From Endozoicomonas sp. Mp262 (GTDB lineage: Bacteria > Pseudomonadota > Gammaproteobacteria > Pseudomonadales > Endozoicomonadaceae): DNA of 64,000 bases. Below the pieces are notes generated by a model. That model saw nothing but the letters and a program-made list of their open reading frames with translations. It was not told where the DNA came from and searched no databases. The translations under genes were made by a program, and so were the position numbers. Location: NCBI RefSeq assembly GCF_025643335.1, contig NZ_CP092489.1, positions 443,501 through 507,500 of the forward strand, given 5' to 3'. This document shows, piece after piece, positions 26,962-35,333 of this stretch. Position 1 is the first letter of the stretch, and the number at the start of each line of letters is the position of its first letter.

Positions 26962-29076
26962 CTAGCCTACCTTCCCAACAATAGTGACATCTTTATTTTC
27001 AGGCACCTCATTAAACGACAGTACATGAAGCCCCTGGGTACATAGCCGGGCGTATCGGGATAACATGGGCCTCAACTGCTGGGCCACCAGCATAATGGCT
27101 GCCTTTCCCTCAGCCTGTAACTGTTGATTAACCTCGGGCAAGTGCCGCTGTAACTGTTCTGCCACCCCGGGTTCCAAAGGCAAGCTATCCGGTGAAAACT
27201 GGCCGCCTTGCTGGGCCTGCTGCCAGGCCTGCATCATCAGCTGTTCCAGTTTTTCATCCAGGGTGACTACCGACATTTCCTGCTCATTGCCAATAAGATC
27301 GCCAACAATCGCCCGTTTTAACGCCACCCGCACCTCCCCTGCCAGCAACTGGGGATGGCTGTGCCGTTCAGTGGCCTCAAGCAGGGTACTGGCAATGGTT
27401 TTAAAATCCTTAATGGATATATTTTCAAGCAGAAGTTCCCTGAGAACCCGCATCACCTGACTGATCGACAGTTTCTTGGGCACCAGCTCTTCCGCCAGCC
27501 TTGATGACTGCTGGGCCAGCTTGTCGATCAGTTGCTGGACCTCATCATGACCCAAAAGCTCATGGGCACTTTCCGAAATCACCTTACCAAGATGGGTCGC
27601 CACCACAGTGGCGGGGTCAACCACGGTATACCCCAGAGAAATGGCATTATCCTCCAGGTCTTCTTTAATCCAGATGGCATCTAACCCATAGGCAGGATCT
27701 GTGGTGGGCAACCCTTCAAGCTCACCAAAGACTTCACCGGGGTTAATGGCCAGCATATGATCCGGCTCCAGCTCCCCTTCTGCGGCTTCAACCCCCATCA
27801 GGTATATTTTGTAGCCACTGGGCTTTAACCCCAGGTTATCCCTTATATGGACACTGGGAATCAAGAACCCCAGCTTGGTGGACATACTTTTGCGAATACC
27901 CTTAATCTGGGACAGGAGCTTGCCATTCTGCTTTTCGTTCACCAGTGGAATCAGGCGGTAGCCTAATTCCAGTCCCAGGGAATCCACCCCGGGTACATCA
28001 TCCCAGGTGAGGGGATCAGCTTTCTTATTATCCTTTTCCTGCTCCTCCGGAGCCTCTTCCCCTCCCTCAACAACAGCCTGCTGCCGACGCTGATAGGACC
28101 ACCAGGCCAGCATTCCTACGCAACCACCAAGAGTCAGAAACGCCAGGTGGGGCATACCCGGAACAATGCCCATAATAATGATGGTGACAGCTGTCACACC
28201 CAACGCTTTCGGAGAAGAAAACATCTGGTCTGCAATCTGGTTGCCCACATCAGCGGACTCGGAAACCCGGGTTACCATCATGGCAGCGGCGGTGGAAATC
28301 AGTAATGAAGGAATCTGGGCCACCAGGCCATCCCCGATGGTGAGCAAGGCATAGATTGAAAAGGCAGAAGAAAAATCCAGGTCATGGATGATAATGCCAA
28401 TACAGAGACCACCAATAATATTAATAGCCAGAATCAACAAACCGGCAATGGCATCGCCCCGCACAAACTTACCGGCACCATCCATGGAACCATAAAAGTC
28501 CGCCTCCCGCCGAACAATCTCCCGGCGTTCATGGGCTTCATTCTGGTCGATCATTCCGGCATTCAAATCGGCATCAATAGCCATCTGTTTTCCGGGCAAG
28601 GCATCCAGGGTAAAACGGGCAGATACTTCGGAAATACGACCGGCACCTTTGGTGACAACAATAAAATTAATAATCACCAAAATGGAAAAAACCACCAGGC
28701 CAACTACATAATTACCGCCAATCACCACCTCGCCAAAGGCCTGGATCACTTTACCGGCAGCATCACTGCCTTCATGCCCCTTCAGGAGAACCACCCGGGT
28801 AGACGCCACGTTCAATGCCAGGCGCATCAATGTAGTAACCAGAAGGATGGTAGGAAACACGGCAAAATCGAGAGGGCGAAGGGTATAGACCCCCACCAGT
28901 AACACCAGCAGGGACAGGGCAATATTAAAGGTAAATAGCATATCCAGCAGTAAAGGTGGGACTGGCAGGGTTACCATTCCCATAATGACCAATACAATCA
29001 GCGGTATGCCAATGTAGCCGCTCCCGGCTTTAAACAAATTGCCCAGATTCAGCGTTTCAGGAGGTTCCTTTTCCAT
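26962..29076 (-). CDS. flhA: FlhA, flagellar export gate protein
   Basis: FlhA forms the cytoplasmic nonameric ring and membrane part of the export gate. The protein has 704 residues, the standard length. About residues 20-320 hold eight membrane helices, with the FHIPEP-family stretch LRPLDFAVFPTILLVTTLMR and LNVASTRVVLLKGHEG. AKFVRGDAIAGLLILAINII and IGDGLVAQIPSLLISTAAAM follow. The C-terminal cytoplasmic domain (about 350-704) binds chaperone-cargo complexes. It is separated from flhB by an unrelated gene. Confidence 0.97.
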   Translation of the reverse strand: MEKEPPETLNLGNLFKAGSGYIGIPLIVLVIMGMVTLPVPPLLLDMLFTFNIALSLLVLLVGVYTLRPLDFAVFPTILLVTTLMRLALNVASTRVVLLKGHEGSDAAGKVIQAFGEVVIGGNYVVGLVVFSILVIINFIVVTKGAGRISEVSARFTLDALPGKQMAIDADLNAGMIDQNEAHERREIVRREADFYGSMDGAGKFVRGDAIAGLLILAINIIGGLCIGIIIHDLDFSSAFSIYALLTIGDGLVAQIPSLLISTAAAMMVTRVSESADVGNQIADQMFSSPKALGVTAVTIIIMGIVPGMPHLAFLTLGGCVGMLAWWSYQRRQQAVVEGGEEAPEEQEKDNKKADPLTWDDVPGVDSLGLELGYRLIPLVNEKQNGKLLSQIKGIRKSMSTKLGFLIPSVHIRDNLGLKPSGYKIYLMGVEAAEGELEPDHMLAINPGEVFGELEGLPTTDPAYGLDAIWIKEDLEDNAISLGYTVVDPATVVATHLGKVISESAHELLGHDEVQQLIDKLAQQSSRLAEELVPKKLSISQVMRVLRELLLENISIKDFKTIASTLLEATERHSHPQLLAGEVRVALKRAIVGDLIGNEQEMSVVTLDEKLEQLMMQAWQQAQQGGQFSPDSLPLEPGVAEQLQRHLPEVNQQLQAEGKAAIMLVAQQLRPMLSRYARLCTQGLHVLSFNEVPENKDVTIVGKVG

Positions 29077-29234
29077 AGAAGCGCAAGGTCAGAAATTTCA
29101 GCCCAGATGACTACAAGGTATCAGCCTTCCCGCTATTGTGCCAATTTTTATCCACAGACCAGGAGCCTGTTAGCCATAAAAATTGAGTCCCTTTCTATTG
29201 CCGGATACATTGAAAGTACCCCTGAGGATTTAAT

Positions 29235-30050
29235 TTAAGATTCAATAGTTAAATATGGGAAGTGGTAGTCTTTCAGCTCTTGATATAATAACCACAAATT
29301 TTGAGAATATCCTTCACTGACTGTAAATGGTAGCTGACCGGAAAGGACATGGTTTAGTAACACCATTAAAGGGTTAATATGAATCTTATTAAAACCCCAC
29401 ATTGATTTCAGGTCTGCAATATCATCAAAATCCGGAATAACAGTACTTTTCAAAACTTGCTCAAAATGATGAGATAAAGATAGTGACATTAGTGTGCCAT
29501 CTACAACTTCAGAGGTTGCAATATCACATATAAAATTTAAAACATCTCTTGGTATTTTTGAATTATGAGGATTTTCTTCATTAGCGTGAAAGCTTCTTAA
29601 CATAAACCTGACTGCCTTACTTTGAGGTTTTTGTTCTAAATATTTAGGAAATTCATCATATTCTCTAATAAGCTTTTCCTTTTCTCTTTCTTGCTCTATA
29701 TCATCTGGTAGGCCTTTAACTTTTATATCCTTTGCTTTAAATTCACTATCAATCCAGGCTTGATGTCTGGCATGATTTATTAAATCTCTAACCAAGTGAC
29801 ACATTATATCACGATCAATACCTTCTACTTTAGAACCCATACCTTTAGCTTTGCTTATTACTTCTGACCATAGCAGCTTAAAATAATCCTTATTCTCATC
29901 TAGCCTTTGCCATGCCCTATATCCTTCTAATGCTTTTAGTTCATCACAAACATCTTTGATCTTTAACTCTGCATATGACTTTAAGCTAAAGACACATAAA
30001 ATAACAAATGAGGGAAATAAGCCAACTTTACGCTTTTGAAAAGAAACCAT
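29235..30050 (-). CDS. Exported protein of unknown function between flhB and flhA
   Basis: The 271-residue product starts with a basic N-terminus and a hydrophobic stretch (VGLFPSFVILCVFSLKSYA), so it is probably exported. The rest is mostly helical and charged (KGLPDDIEQEREKEKLIREY). No domain is recognised. Its DNA is clearly more AT-rich than the flagellar genes on either side. About 150 bp of AT-rich non-coding DNA lies on each side, so it looks like an insertion into the flhB-flhA junction. A role in flagella is not indicated. Confidence 0.65.
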   Translation of the reverse strand: MVSFQKRKVGLFPSFVILCVFSLKSYAELKIKDVCDELKALEGYRAWQRLDENKDYFKLLWSEVISKAKGMGSKVEGIDRDIMCHLVRDLINHARHQAWIDSEFKAKDIKVKGLPDDIEQEREKEKLIREYDEFPKYLEQKPQSKAVRFMLRSFHANEENPHNSKIPRDVLNFICDIATSEVVDGTLMSLSLSHHFEQVLKSTVIPDFDDIADLKSMWGFNKIHINPLMVLLNHVLSGQLPFTVSEGYSQNLWLLYQELKDYHFPYLTIES

Positions 30051-30204
30051 TTTTATCTCATATAACTACAAAGTCAATCAAGAAAGGATGGTATAGAAGG
30101 TGACTTATTTCAAATACAAATGTCGTACTATTTTTTTTCAAAAAGATCAATCACCAAAAAAAACGACAAAAGTTTAATATTTTACAGATATACCAGCTAG
30201 AAAA

Positions 30205-31338
30205 TTACCGCTGGAATTTTTCAGGAATTTCAGGCGTGGCAGGCTTTTCAGGATAATGACTTCTACCTGCCTTGAATTCATTAAGTTGATGCACATAAGC
30301 CAGCACCTGGGCTACGGCCACATAAAGTTCGGTAGCCACCTCCTGATTAATTTTGGTGGAATAATACACTGCCCGGGTCAGGGCCGGTGATTGAAGAATG
30401 GGCAGGTTATGAGCCCGGGCTATTTCACAAATCTTCAGCGCGGTCTGTTCTGTCCCCTTGGCCACCACAAAGGGTGCCTTGGCCCGATCAAGGTCATATT
30501 TAAGGGCCACAGCAAAATGAGTGGGGTTAGTGATAATAACATCTGAATCCGGGACACCATCCATCATCCGCTGATTGGCCAGTTCTTTCTGAAGCTCCCG
30601 CAACCGTGATTTAACCTCCGGGTTCCCCTCGGTCTCTTTCATCTCATCCTTAACTTCCTGGCGAGTCATCTTAAGTTTTTGCCGATGGTCCCAGCTCTGG
30701 AAAGGCACATCGATTAAGCTCACCACAACCAAGGCACCGCCCAGGCTAAGTACGGCAATACTCAGTATGGTCAGGCTGTCTGAAACCGCTGACTTCAAAG
30801 GCAGGCGACTAAGGGATAACACCTCCTTATAGAAGTAACTAATGGCCAGAATCATGATGCCTGCTATCAGAACAACCTTGAGAACGGATTTCAGCAATTC
30901 AATCAGGGTTTTGGCTGAAAACATCCGTTTCAGCCCTTTAATCAAGCTGACCCTTTCCGCTTTGGGAAGTAACGGTTCCCCCGTAATAACCCACCCCCCC
31001 AGGGCCAGTGAGGAAAGAATAATAGCCAGCAGGATAAAACTGAAAAAAGGGATCAGTGCCAGGAACCCTTCAGATACGCTATTGGCGAGATAGCCCGCCA
31101 TTATGGATTCATCCAGCAGCATCTCCCTTGGCGCAGAAAAAGCTGCACGGGCAACCTGGCTGAACCTGTTGGCCATATAAGAACCTGTCAGGATCAGTGC
31201 CAACCCGCCACCCAGCAACATAACCACCGTGACCAGCTCCCTCGATCTTGGCAACTGGCCCTTACGACGGGCATCTCGCAGGCGCTTCTCTGTGGGTTCT
31301 TCTGTTTTTTCCTGACCTTGCTGATTATTTTCTGCCAT
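30205..31338 (-). CDS. flhB: FlhB, export gate specificity switch
   Basis: FlhB controls the change from rod-hook to filament export by self-cleavage. The protein has 377 residues: an N-terminal membrane part with four helices and a C-terminal domain with the cleavage motif NPTH in SDVIITNPTHFAVALKYD. The N-terminal tail EKTEEPTEKRLRDARRKGQL is a strong family signature. The start overlaps the fliR stop (ATGA). Confidence 0.97.
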   Translation of the reverse strand: MAENNQQGQEKTEEPTEKRLRDARRKGQLPRSRELVTVVMLLGGGLALILTGSYMANRFSQVARAAFSAPREMLLDESIMAGYLANSVSEGFLALIPFFSFILLAIILSSLALGGWVITGEPLLPKAERVSLIKGLKRMFSAKTLIELLKSVLKVVLIAGIMILAISYFYKEVLSLSRLPLKSAVSDSLTILSIAVLSLGGALVVVSLIDVPFQSWDHRQKLKMTRQEVKDEMKETEGNPEVKSRLRELQKELANQRMMDGVPDSDVIITNPTHFAVALKYDLDRAKAPFVVAKGTEQTALKICEIARAHNLPILQSPALTRAVYYSTKINQEVATELYVAVAQVLAYVHQLNEFKAGRSHYPEKPATPEIPEKFQR

Positions 31339-32114
31339 CAGCGCCTCCAGAACATGTTTAGTAGCTGCAAGACTTCATCGGTCAGTTCAATAAACAAACT
31401 TGAGGCCCCTATAAAACTCAGCATCAGTCCTAACAAGCCACAAAGCATGGCCATGGGAAAACCCAGTGAAAACAGATTCAGCTGGGGTGCTGCACGATTC
31501 ATCACACCAAAGGTCAGGTTAACCACCAGCATCGCTGTTACTGCCGGTAAAGAAACCAGTAGCGCCCCGGAAAAAACCCAACTGCCCAGCTTGCCCAGCT
31601 CCACCAGCATATCATCCAGCTTTGTTACCCCGCCCACCGGCATAAAATCAAAGCTTGCCAGCAGGAGATCAATAACCACCAAATGACCGTTAATAGCAAG
31701 GAACAGGAGAAAGGAGGCCAGCTGATAAAACTGACCAATGATAGGAATACTGATGCCATTCACAGGGTCCACCATTTCTGCCATGGCCAAGCCCATCTGG
31801 GTTGAAACCACCTGGCCAGCGCTGGTGAAAATAGCCATAAATATATGGAGTAAAAGGGCACCACTAAAGCCTACAGCCAGCTCATGAAGGGTAATCATCA
31901 ATGCCTGGGCGGAAAAGGGCTCCACCGCAGGCACATCCGGCACCAGGGGAGCCATAAGAAAAGCGATAGCCAGTGCCAGAACTAAACGAACCCTTGGCGA
32001 GACGGCCGCTGCGCCAATTAGAGGCATAAACATGAACAGGGAGCTGATACGGAAAAAAGGCCACAGAAATTGCCCGATCCAGGCCGTGATTTCTGCGGTT
32101 GTCACCGTGATCAT
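31338..32114 (-). CDS. fliR: FliR, flagellar export gate protein
   Basis: FliR is a pore subunit of the export gate. I start it at the ATG at 32114 (MITVTTAEITAWIGQFLWPF), which overlaps the fliQ stop as TAATGA-type coupling. An upstream frame of 23 codons lies within fliQ and is unlikely. The 258-residue protein has six predicted membrane helices. QMGLAMAEMVDPVNGISIPI is conserved in the family. Confidence 0.94.
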   Translation of the reverse strand: MITVTTAEITAWIGQFLWPFFRISSLFMFMPLIGAAAVSPRVRLVLALAIAFLMAPLVPDVPAVEPFSAQALMITLHELAVGFSGALLLHIFMAIFTSAGQVVSTQMGLAMAEMVDPVNGISIPIIGQFYQLASFLLFLAINGHLVVIDLLLASFDFMPVGGVTKLDDMLVELGKLGSWVFSGALLVSLPAVTAMLVVNLTFGVMNRAAPQLNLFSLGFPMAMLCGLLGLMLSFIGASSLFIELTDEVLQLLNMFWRR

Positions 32115-32383
32115 TAATAGATCAGCTCCGGGATGGCTCCATAAAGACGGGTGAACAGTTCCATCAGCTCCCGGATAAACCAATGACCATTAAGGCCGAT
32201 AACCAGAAGAGTCACCAACAAACGAGGGAGAAAACTCAGGGTCTGTTCATTAATTTGTGTGGCTGCCTGGAAAACACTCACCACCAAGCCCACCAGCATT
32301 CCCGGCAAAATAATGACGGACACCAGCTGGATGATAACCAGCAGCGCCTGTCGAAGCAGATCCACAACGATTTCAGGTGCCAT
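32114..32383 (-). CDS. fliQ: FliQ, flagellar export gate protein
   Basis: FliQ is the small two-helix subunit of the gate. The protein has 89 residues and the family pattern VIILPGMLVGLVVSVFQAAT followed by QINEQTLSFLPRLLVTLLVI. It is the first gene of the run fliQ-fliR-flhB, with fliP missing from its usual place directly upstream. Confidence 0.96.
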   Translation of the reverse strand: MAPEIVVDLLRQALLVIIQLVSVIILPGMLVGLVVSVFQAATQINEQTLSFLPRLLVTLLVIGLNGHWFIRELMELFTRLYGAIPELIY

Positions 32384-32699
32384 GGGCGATCCTTTGCCCT
32401 ATTGATACTGAAGATAAATGCGGGAGAAAGATGTCAAAACAGCCCAGCCCATCCATGAACTCTTGCTGATTTAACCTGCCCCCGCGATTAATAGTTATTA
32501 TTACTGATTGAATATTGGCACTATAACAGATAGTTCGAATAAAGAAATATTTTACTTATCTCAAATTGATCTTTAAGGGATTTAAGGGAAGGCACCGTTT
32601 TTCCGAGTAATTGGTTACGGAATCTATGGCCGTGAAGCGGCGTAGAGCCCTGAAGCCGAAGTAAAGGGCCAATAAAACGATTAATCGGAGAATAAGGAA
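32384..32699. promoter_or_regulatory. Divergent intergenic region fliQ / flagellin, with possible sigma-28 promoter
   Basis: No gene is seen in these 316 bp. On the plus strand TAAGGGAA at 32583 is followed, after 11 bp, by TCCGAGTA at 32602, a poor match to TAAAGTTT-N11-GCCGATAA. It is the best sigma-28 candidate before the flagellin gene, leaving a leader of about 90 bases. A GGAG-AATAAGG ribosome site precedes the ATG. A sigma-54-like -24 half (TTGGCACT) near 32514 lacks a proper -12 half. Confidence 0.35.
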
Positions 32700-33872
32700 A
32701 TGGCACTCACAGTAAATACTAACGTTGCCTCTATTAATGCCCAGAGGAATATGATGACAACCCAGTCAGGCCTGCAAACGGCCATGACCCGTTTGTCTTC
32801 AGGCTTGCGTATCAACAGCGCCAAGGATGATGCCGCTGGTTTACAGATATCCAACCGTCTGAACTCCCAGATTAAAGGGCTTGGGGTTGCGATCCGAAAT
32901 GCTAACGACGGTGTGTCTCTGGCCCAAACAGCAGAAGGTGCGATGCAGGAAGTCACCAATATTCTGCAGCGTATTCGTGAGCTGGCACTACAGTCTGCTA
33001 ACGGTTCTAACGACGCTGCGGACCGTACCGCACTACAGGCAGAAGTCACAGAGATGCGGGATGAAGTCACTCGTATCGCCAACACCACAACCTACGGTAC
33101 CAAGAACCTGCTGGATGGCTCTAACACCAGTCTGTCATTCCAGGTAGGTGCCTATGCCAACCAGACAGTAAGCATGAACCTGTCTGACCTGCGAGCCACT
33201 TCTCTGGGCACCACCACAGGTAAGTCCATGGACTTGAGTGCTGCCGGATATAACAACACGGTCGTCGGCGCTGCCGCGGAAACACTGACCTTTGCGATAA
33301 CCAACGATACAGGCACACACACAGTTGACGTGGCTGTAGCCCTGGGTGATGGCTTCGATACCGTTACCGATAACGTAAACGCAGCCCTGAACCAGTACGG
33401 CGTTTATGCAGAGATCAGCGGTGGTGATATTAAAATGGTGGCTGAAAACGAAGTGACTCAGGTGGATGCCAACAGTAGTATTGCTGGTGACGCCGGTATT
33501 TTTAACTCAGCCGCCACCACTATTACCCTGGGAGCTGCCGACTCTGACAACATTGGTGGTGCGCTCAGTACCATTACCGTCAGCACCCAGTCTGGTGCAC
33601 AGGACTCCATAGCCATCATTGACCAGGCCATAGCATCCATTGACTCCCAGCGTTCCACCCTCGGTGCGATCCAGAACCGTCTGACCTCAACCATCAATAA
33701 CCTCTCGAACGTACGTGAGAGTGTATCTGCTTCCCGAAGCCGTATCATTGATGCCGACTTCGCAGCAGAAACAGCCAGCCTCACCAAGTTCCAGATCCTG
33801 CAGCAATCCGGTGTTGCTATCCTGAGTCAGGCTAACACTAGCCCTCAGATCGCACTGTCCCTGCTGTCATAA
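32700..33872 (+). CDS. fliC: Flagellin, filament subunit
   Basis: This is the filament protein, exported through the flagellar gate. It has 390 residues. The N-terminal D0/D1 region is standard ([40 protein letters not shown]), and so is the C-terminus ([40 protein letters not shown]). The variable D2/D3 part covers about residues 175-290 and is rich in Thr and Asp. A strong terminator follows. Only one flagellin gene is present here. In the lateral layout it corresponds to lafA. Confidence 0.97.
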   Translation: MALTVNTNVASINAQRNMMTTQSGLQTAMTRLSSGLRINSAKDDAAGLQISNRLNSQIKGLGVAIRNANDGVSLAQTAEGAMQEVTNILQRIRELALQSANGSNDAADRTALQAEVTEMRDEVTRIANTTTYGTKNLLDGSNTSLSFQVGAYANQTVSMNLSDLRATSLGTTTGKSMDLSAAGYNNTVVGAAAETLTFAITNDTGTHTVDVAVALGDGFDTVTDNVNAALNQYGVYAEISGGDIKMVAENEVTQVDANSSIAGDAGIFNSAATTITLGAADSDNIGGALSTITVSTQSGAQDSIAIIDQAIASIDSQRSTLGAIQNRLTSTINNLSNVRESVSASRSRIIDADFAAETASLTKFQILQQSGVAILSQANTSPQIALSLLS

Positions 33873-33887
33873 TGGCAGAAGCCATTT

Positions 33888-33928
33888 AAAGGAAAAAAGG
33901 TGGAGCTCTGCTCCTCCTTTTTTCCTTT
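33888..33928 (+). terminator. Strong hairpin terminator after the flagellin gene
   Basis: AAAGGAAAAAAGG pairs with CCTTTTTTCCTTT, and an inner GGAG/CTCC stem closes a five-base loop. The T-rich right arm completes a rho-independent terminator 16 bp after the stop codon. Confidence 0.85.
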
Positions 33929-33932
33929 ACCA

Positions 33933-33940
33933 GCCGATAA
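33933..33940 (+). promoter_or_regulatory. Possible sigma-28 -10 box of fliD
   Basis: A perfect GCCGATAA lies 37 bp before the fliD start, directly after the flagellin terminator. The expected -35 position falls in the terminator stem and does not match. It would restore fliD transcription after termination of fliC. Confidence 0.4.
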
Positions 33941-33977
33941 ATGAATTCTATAAAGCATTTATTTTCTGGAGAGGATT

Positions 33978-35333
33978 ATGTTTTCAATAAGTGGTGTCAA
34001 TAGCGGTCTTGATGTCAATGCCTTGGTGGATGCCATTGTTGCAGCAGAACGGGCACCGGTAGAAAACAGGCTCCAGCGTGCGGAACAGGACTATACCGTC
34101 GAACTTTCAGCATTGGGACAGCTTCAGGGCGCCATCAATGGGTTTTCCACGGCTGTGGATAACCTCAACCAAAGCGACACCTTTGACACTCGAAAGACCA
34201 GTGTTACCGATAGCAGTGTTTTTACGGCTACCGCCACCAGCAGCGCCGCTTTTGGCAGCTATAGAATACGGGTGGATCAGCTGGCCAGTAACCATTCCAT
34301 TGCTACGGCCGCTTTTTCTGATACCGACACATTCGGTACAGGAAATCTGGTACTCGACCTTGGCAGCGATAGCATGACCCTTGCCCTGGACAGCAATAAT
34401 AATACGCTTTCCGGCATTCGGGATGCCATTAATGCCGCTTCCGATAATCCCGGCATCAATGCAACCCTCTTAAACGACGGCGGCAATACCCGCCTGCTAT
34501 TAACCAGTGAAAAAACCGGTTTAGCCAATACCATTACCCTGGATACCGCTGGACTTACCCTGGGAGGCGGAGACAGTGATATCGGGACTGGCACCGTTGA
34601 GCTGAACGCTGCACAGGATGCCACAGTGGTGGTGGGTGAAGGGGCTGGCCAGCTAACCATCACTCATTCAGATAACAGTATTGAAGACCTGATAGAAGGG
34701 GTGACAATCAATCTGCAATCGGTGAATGCCAACTTCCAGACCATTACCATCGCAGAAGATATCAATGCCACCAAAACCAAAATCGAAAGCTTTGTCTCTG
34801 CCTATAATTCACTGATCAGCGATATCAATGCCCTCACTCTTTATCAGGAAGGGGTAGACCCGGGAGCCCTGATCGGTGATGCCACGGTTCGATCCATACA
34901 AAGCCAGCTCCGAAATGCCATAGGCAGTACCTATTCAGCGGGAAATATCAGCATACTATCTGACTTCGGCATCACTACCAGTGAAACCGACGGAACCTTG
35001 TCCATTGACTCAGCCACCCTGAACACCACCATTACCGATAATTACGACAATCTATCGACATTTTTTACCGGCAGTAACGCCATGGCCGGAACAATGGCCG
35101 GTATCCTTGATACTTATGATTCCTCCACAGGCGTCATCAAAACCCGAATGTCCTCCCTTGAAACCAGAATCCGCGACCTGGAAGACGATAAGGCGGATCT
35201 GGATATCAGGATTGCAAACCAGCGTTATTACTGGGAACAACAATTCCTCGCCATGGAAACACTGGTGGGACAATACAACTCAGCAGGCCAATATCTCAGC
35301 AGCATTCTGACTAACAATAATAGAAATAACTAA
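33978..35333 (+). CDS. fliD: FliD, filament cap protein (HAP2)
   Basis: FliD caps the filament and guides flagellin insertion. The protein has 451 residues. The N-terminus (SGVNSGLDVNALVDAIVAAE) and the C-terminal half (YNSLISDINALTLYQEG; LSSLETRIRDLEDDKADLD) fit FliD. GGAGAGG precedes the ATG. The stop overlaps by 4 bp the end of the convergent HsdM/S-like gene. In lateral systems fliD (lafB) is followed by fliS, which here lies in the opposite orientation at 20015. Confidence 0.95.
   Translation: MFSISGVNSGLDVNALVDAIVAAERAPVENRLQRAEQDYTVELSALGQLQGAINGFSTAVDNLNQSDTFDTRKTSVTDSSVFTATATSSAAFGSYRIRVDQLASNHSIATAAFSDTDTFGTGNLVLDLGSDSMTLALDSNNNTLSGIRDAINAASDNPGINATLLNDGGNTRLLLTSEKTGLANTITLDTAGLTLGGGDSDIGTGTVELNAAQDATVVVGEGAGQLTITHSDNSIEDLIEGVTINLQSVNANFQTITIAEDINATKTKIESFVSAYNSLISDINALTLYQEGVDPGALIGDATVRSIQSQLRNAIGSTYSAGNISILSDFGITTSETDGTLSIDSATLNTTITDNYDNLSTFFTGSNAMAGTMAGILDTYDSSTGVIKTRMSSLETRIRDLEDDKADLDIRIANQRYYWEQQFLAMETLVGQYNSAGQYLSSILTNNNRNN

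Noticed and set aside
28384-28902. Plus-strand frame of 172 codons opposite flhA
   Set aside because: It is a shadow of a highly conserved gene on the other strand.
29130-29150. Sigma-54-like TTGGCACA on the minus strand before flhA
   Set aside because: The -24 half is present but GC does not occur at the correct spacing of 10 bases.
32514-32530. Sigma-54-like TTGGCACT before the flagellin gene
   Set aside because: The -24 half is good but the -12 half lacks the required GC pair.
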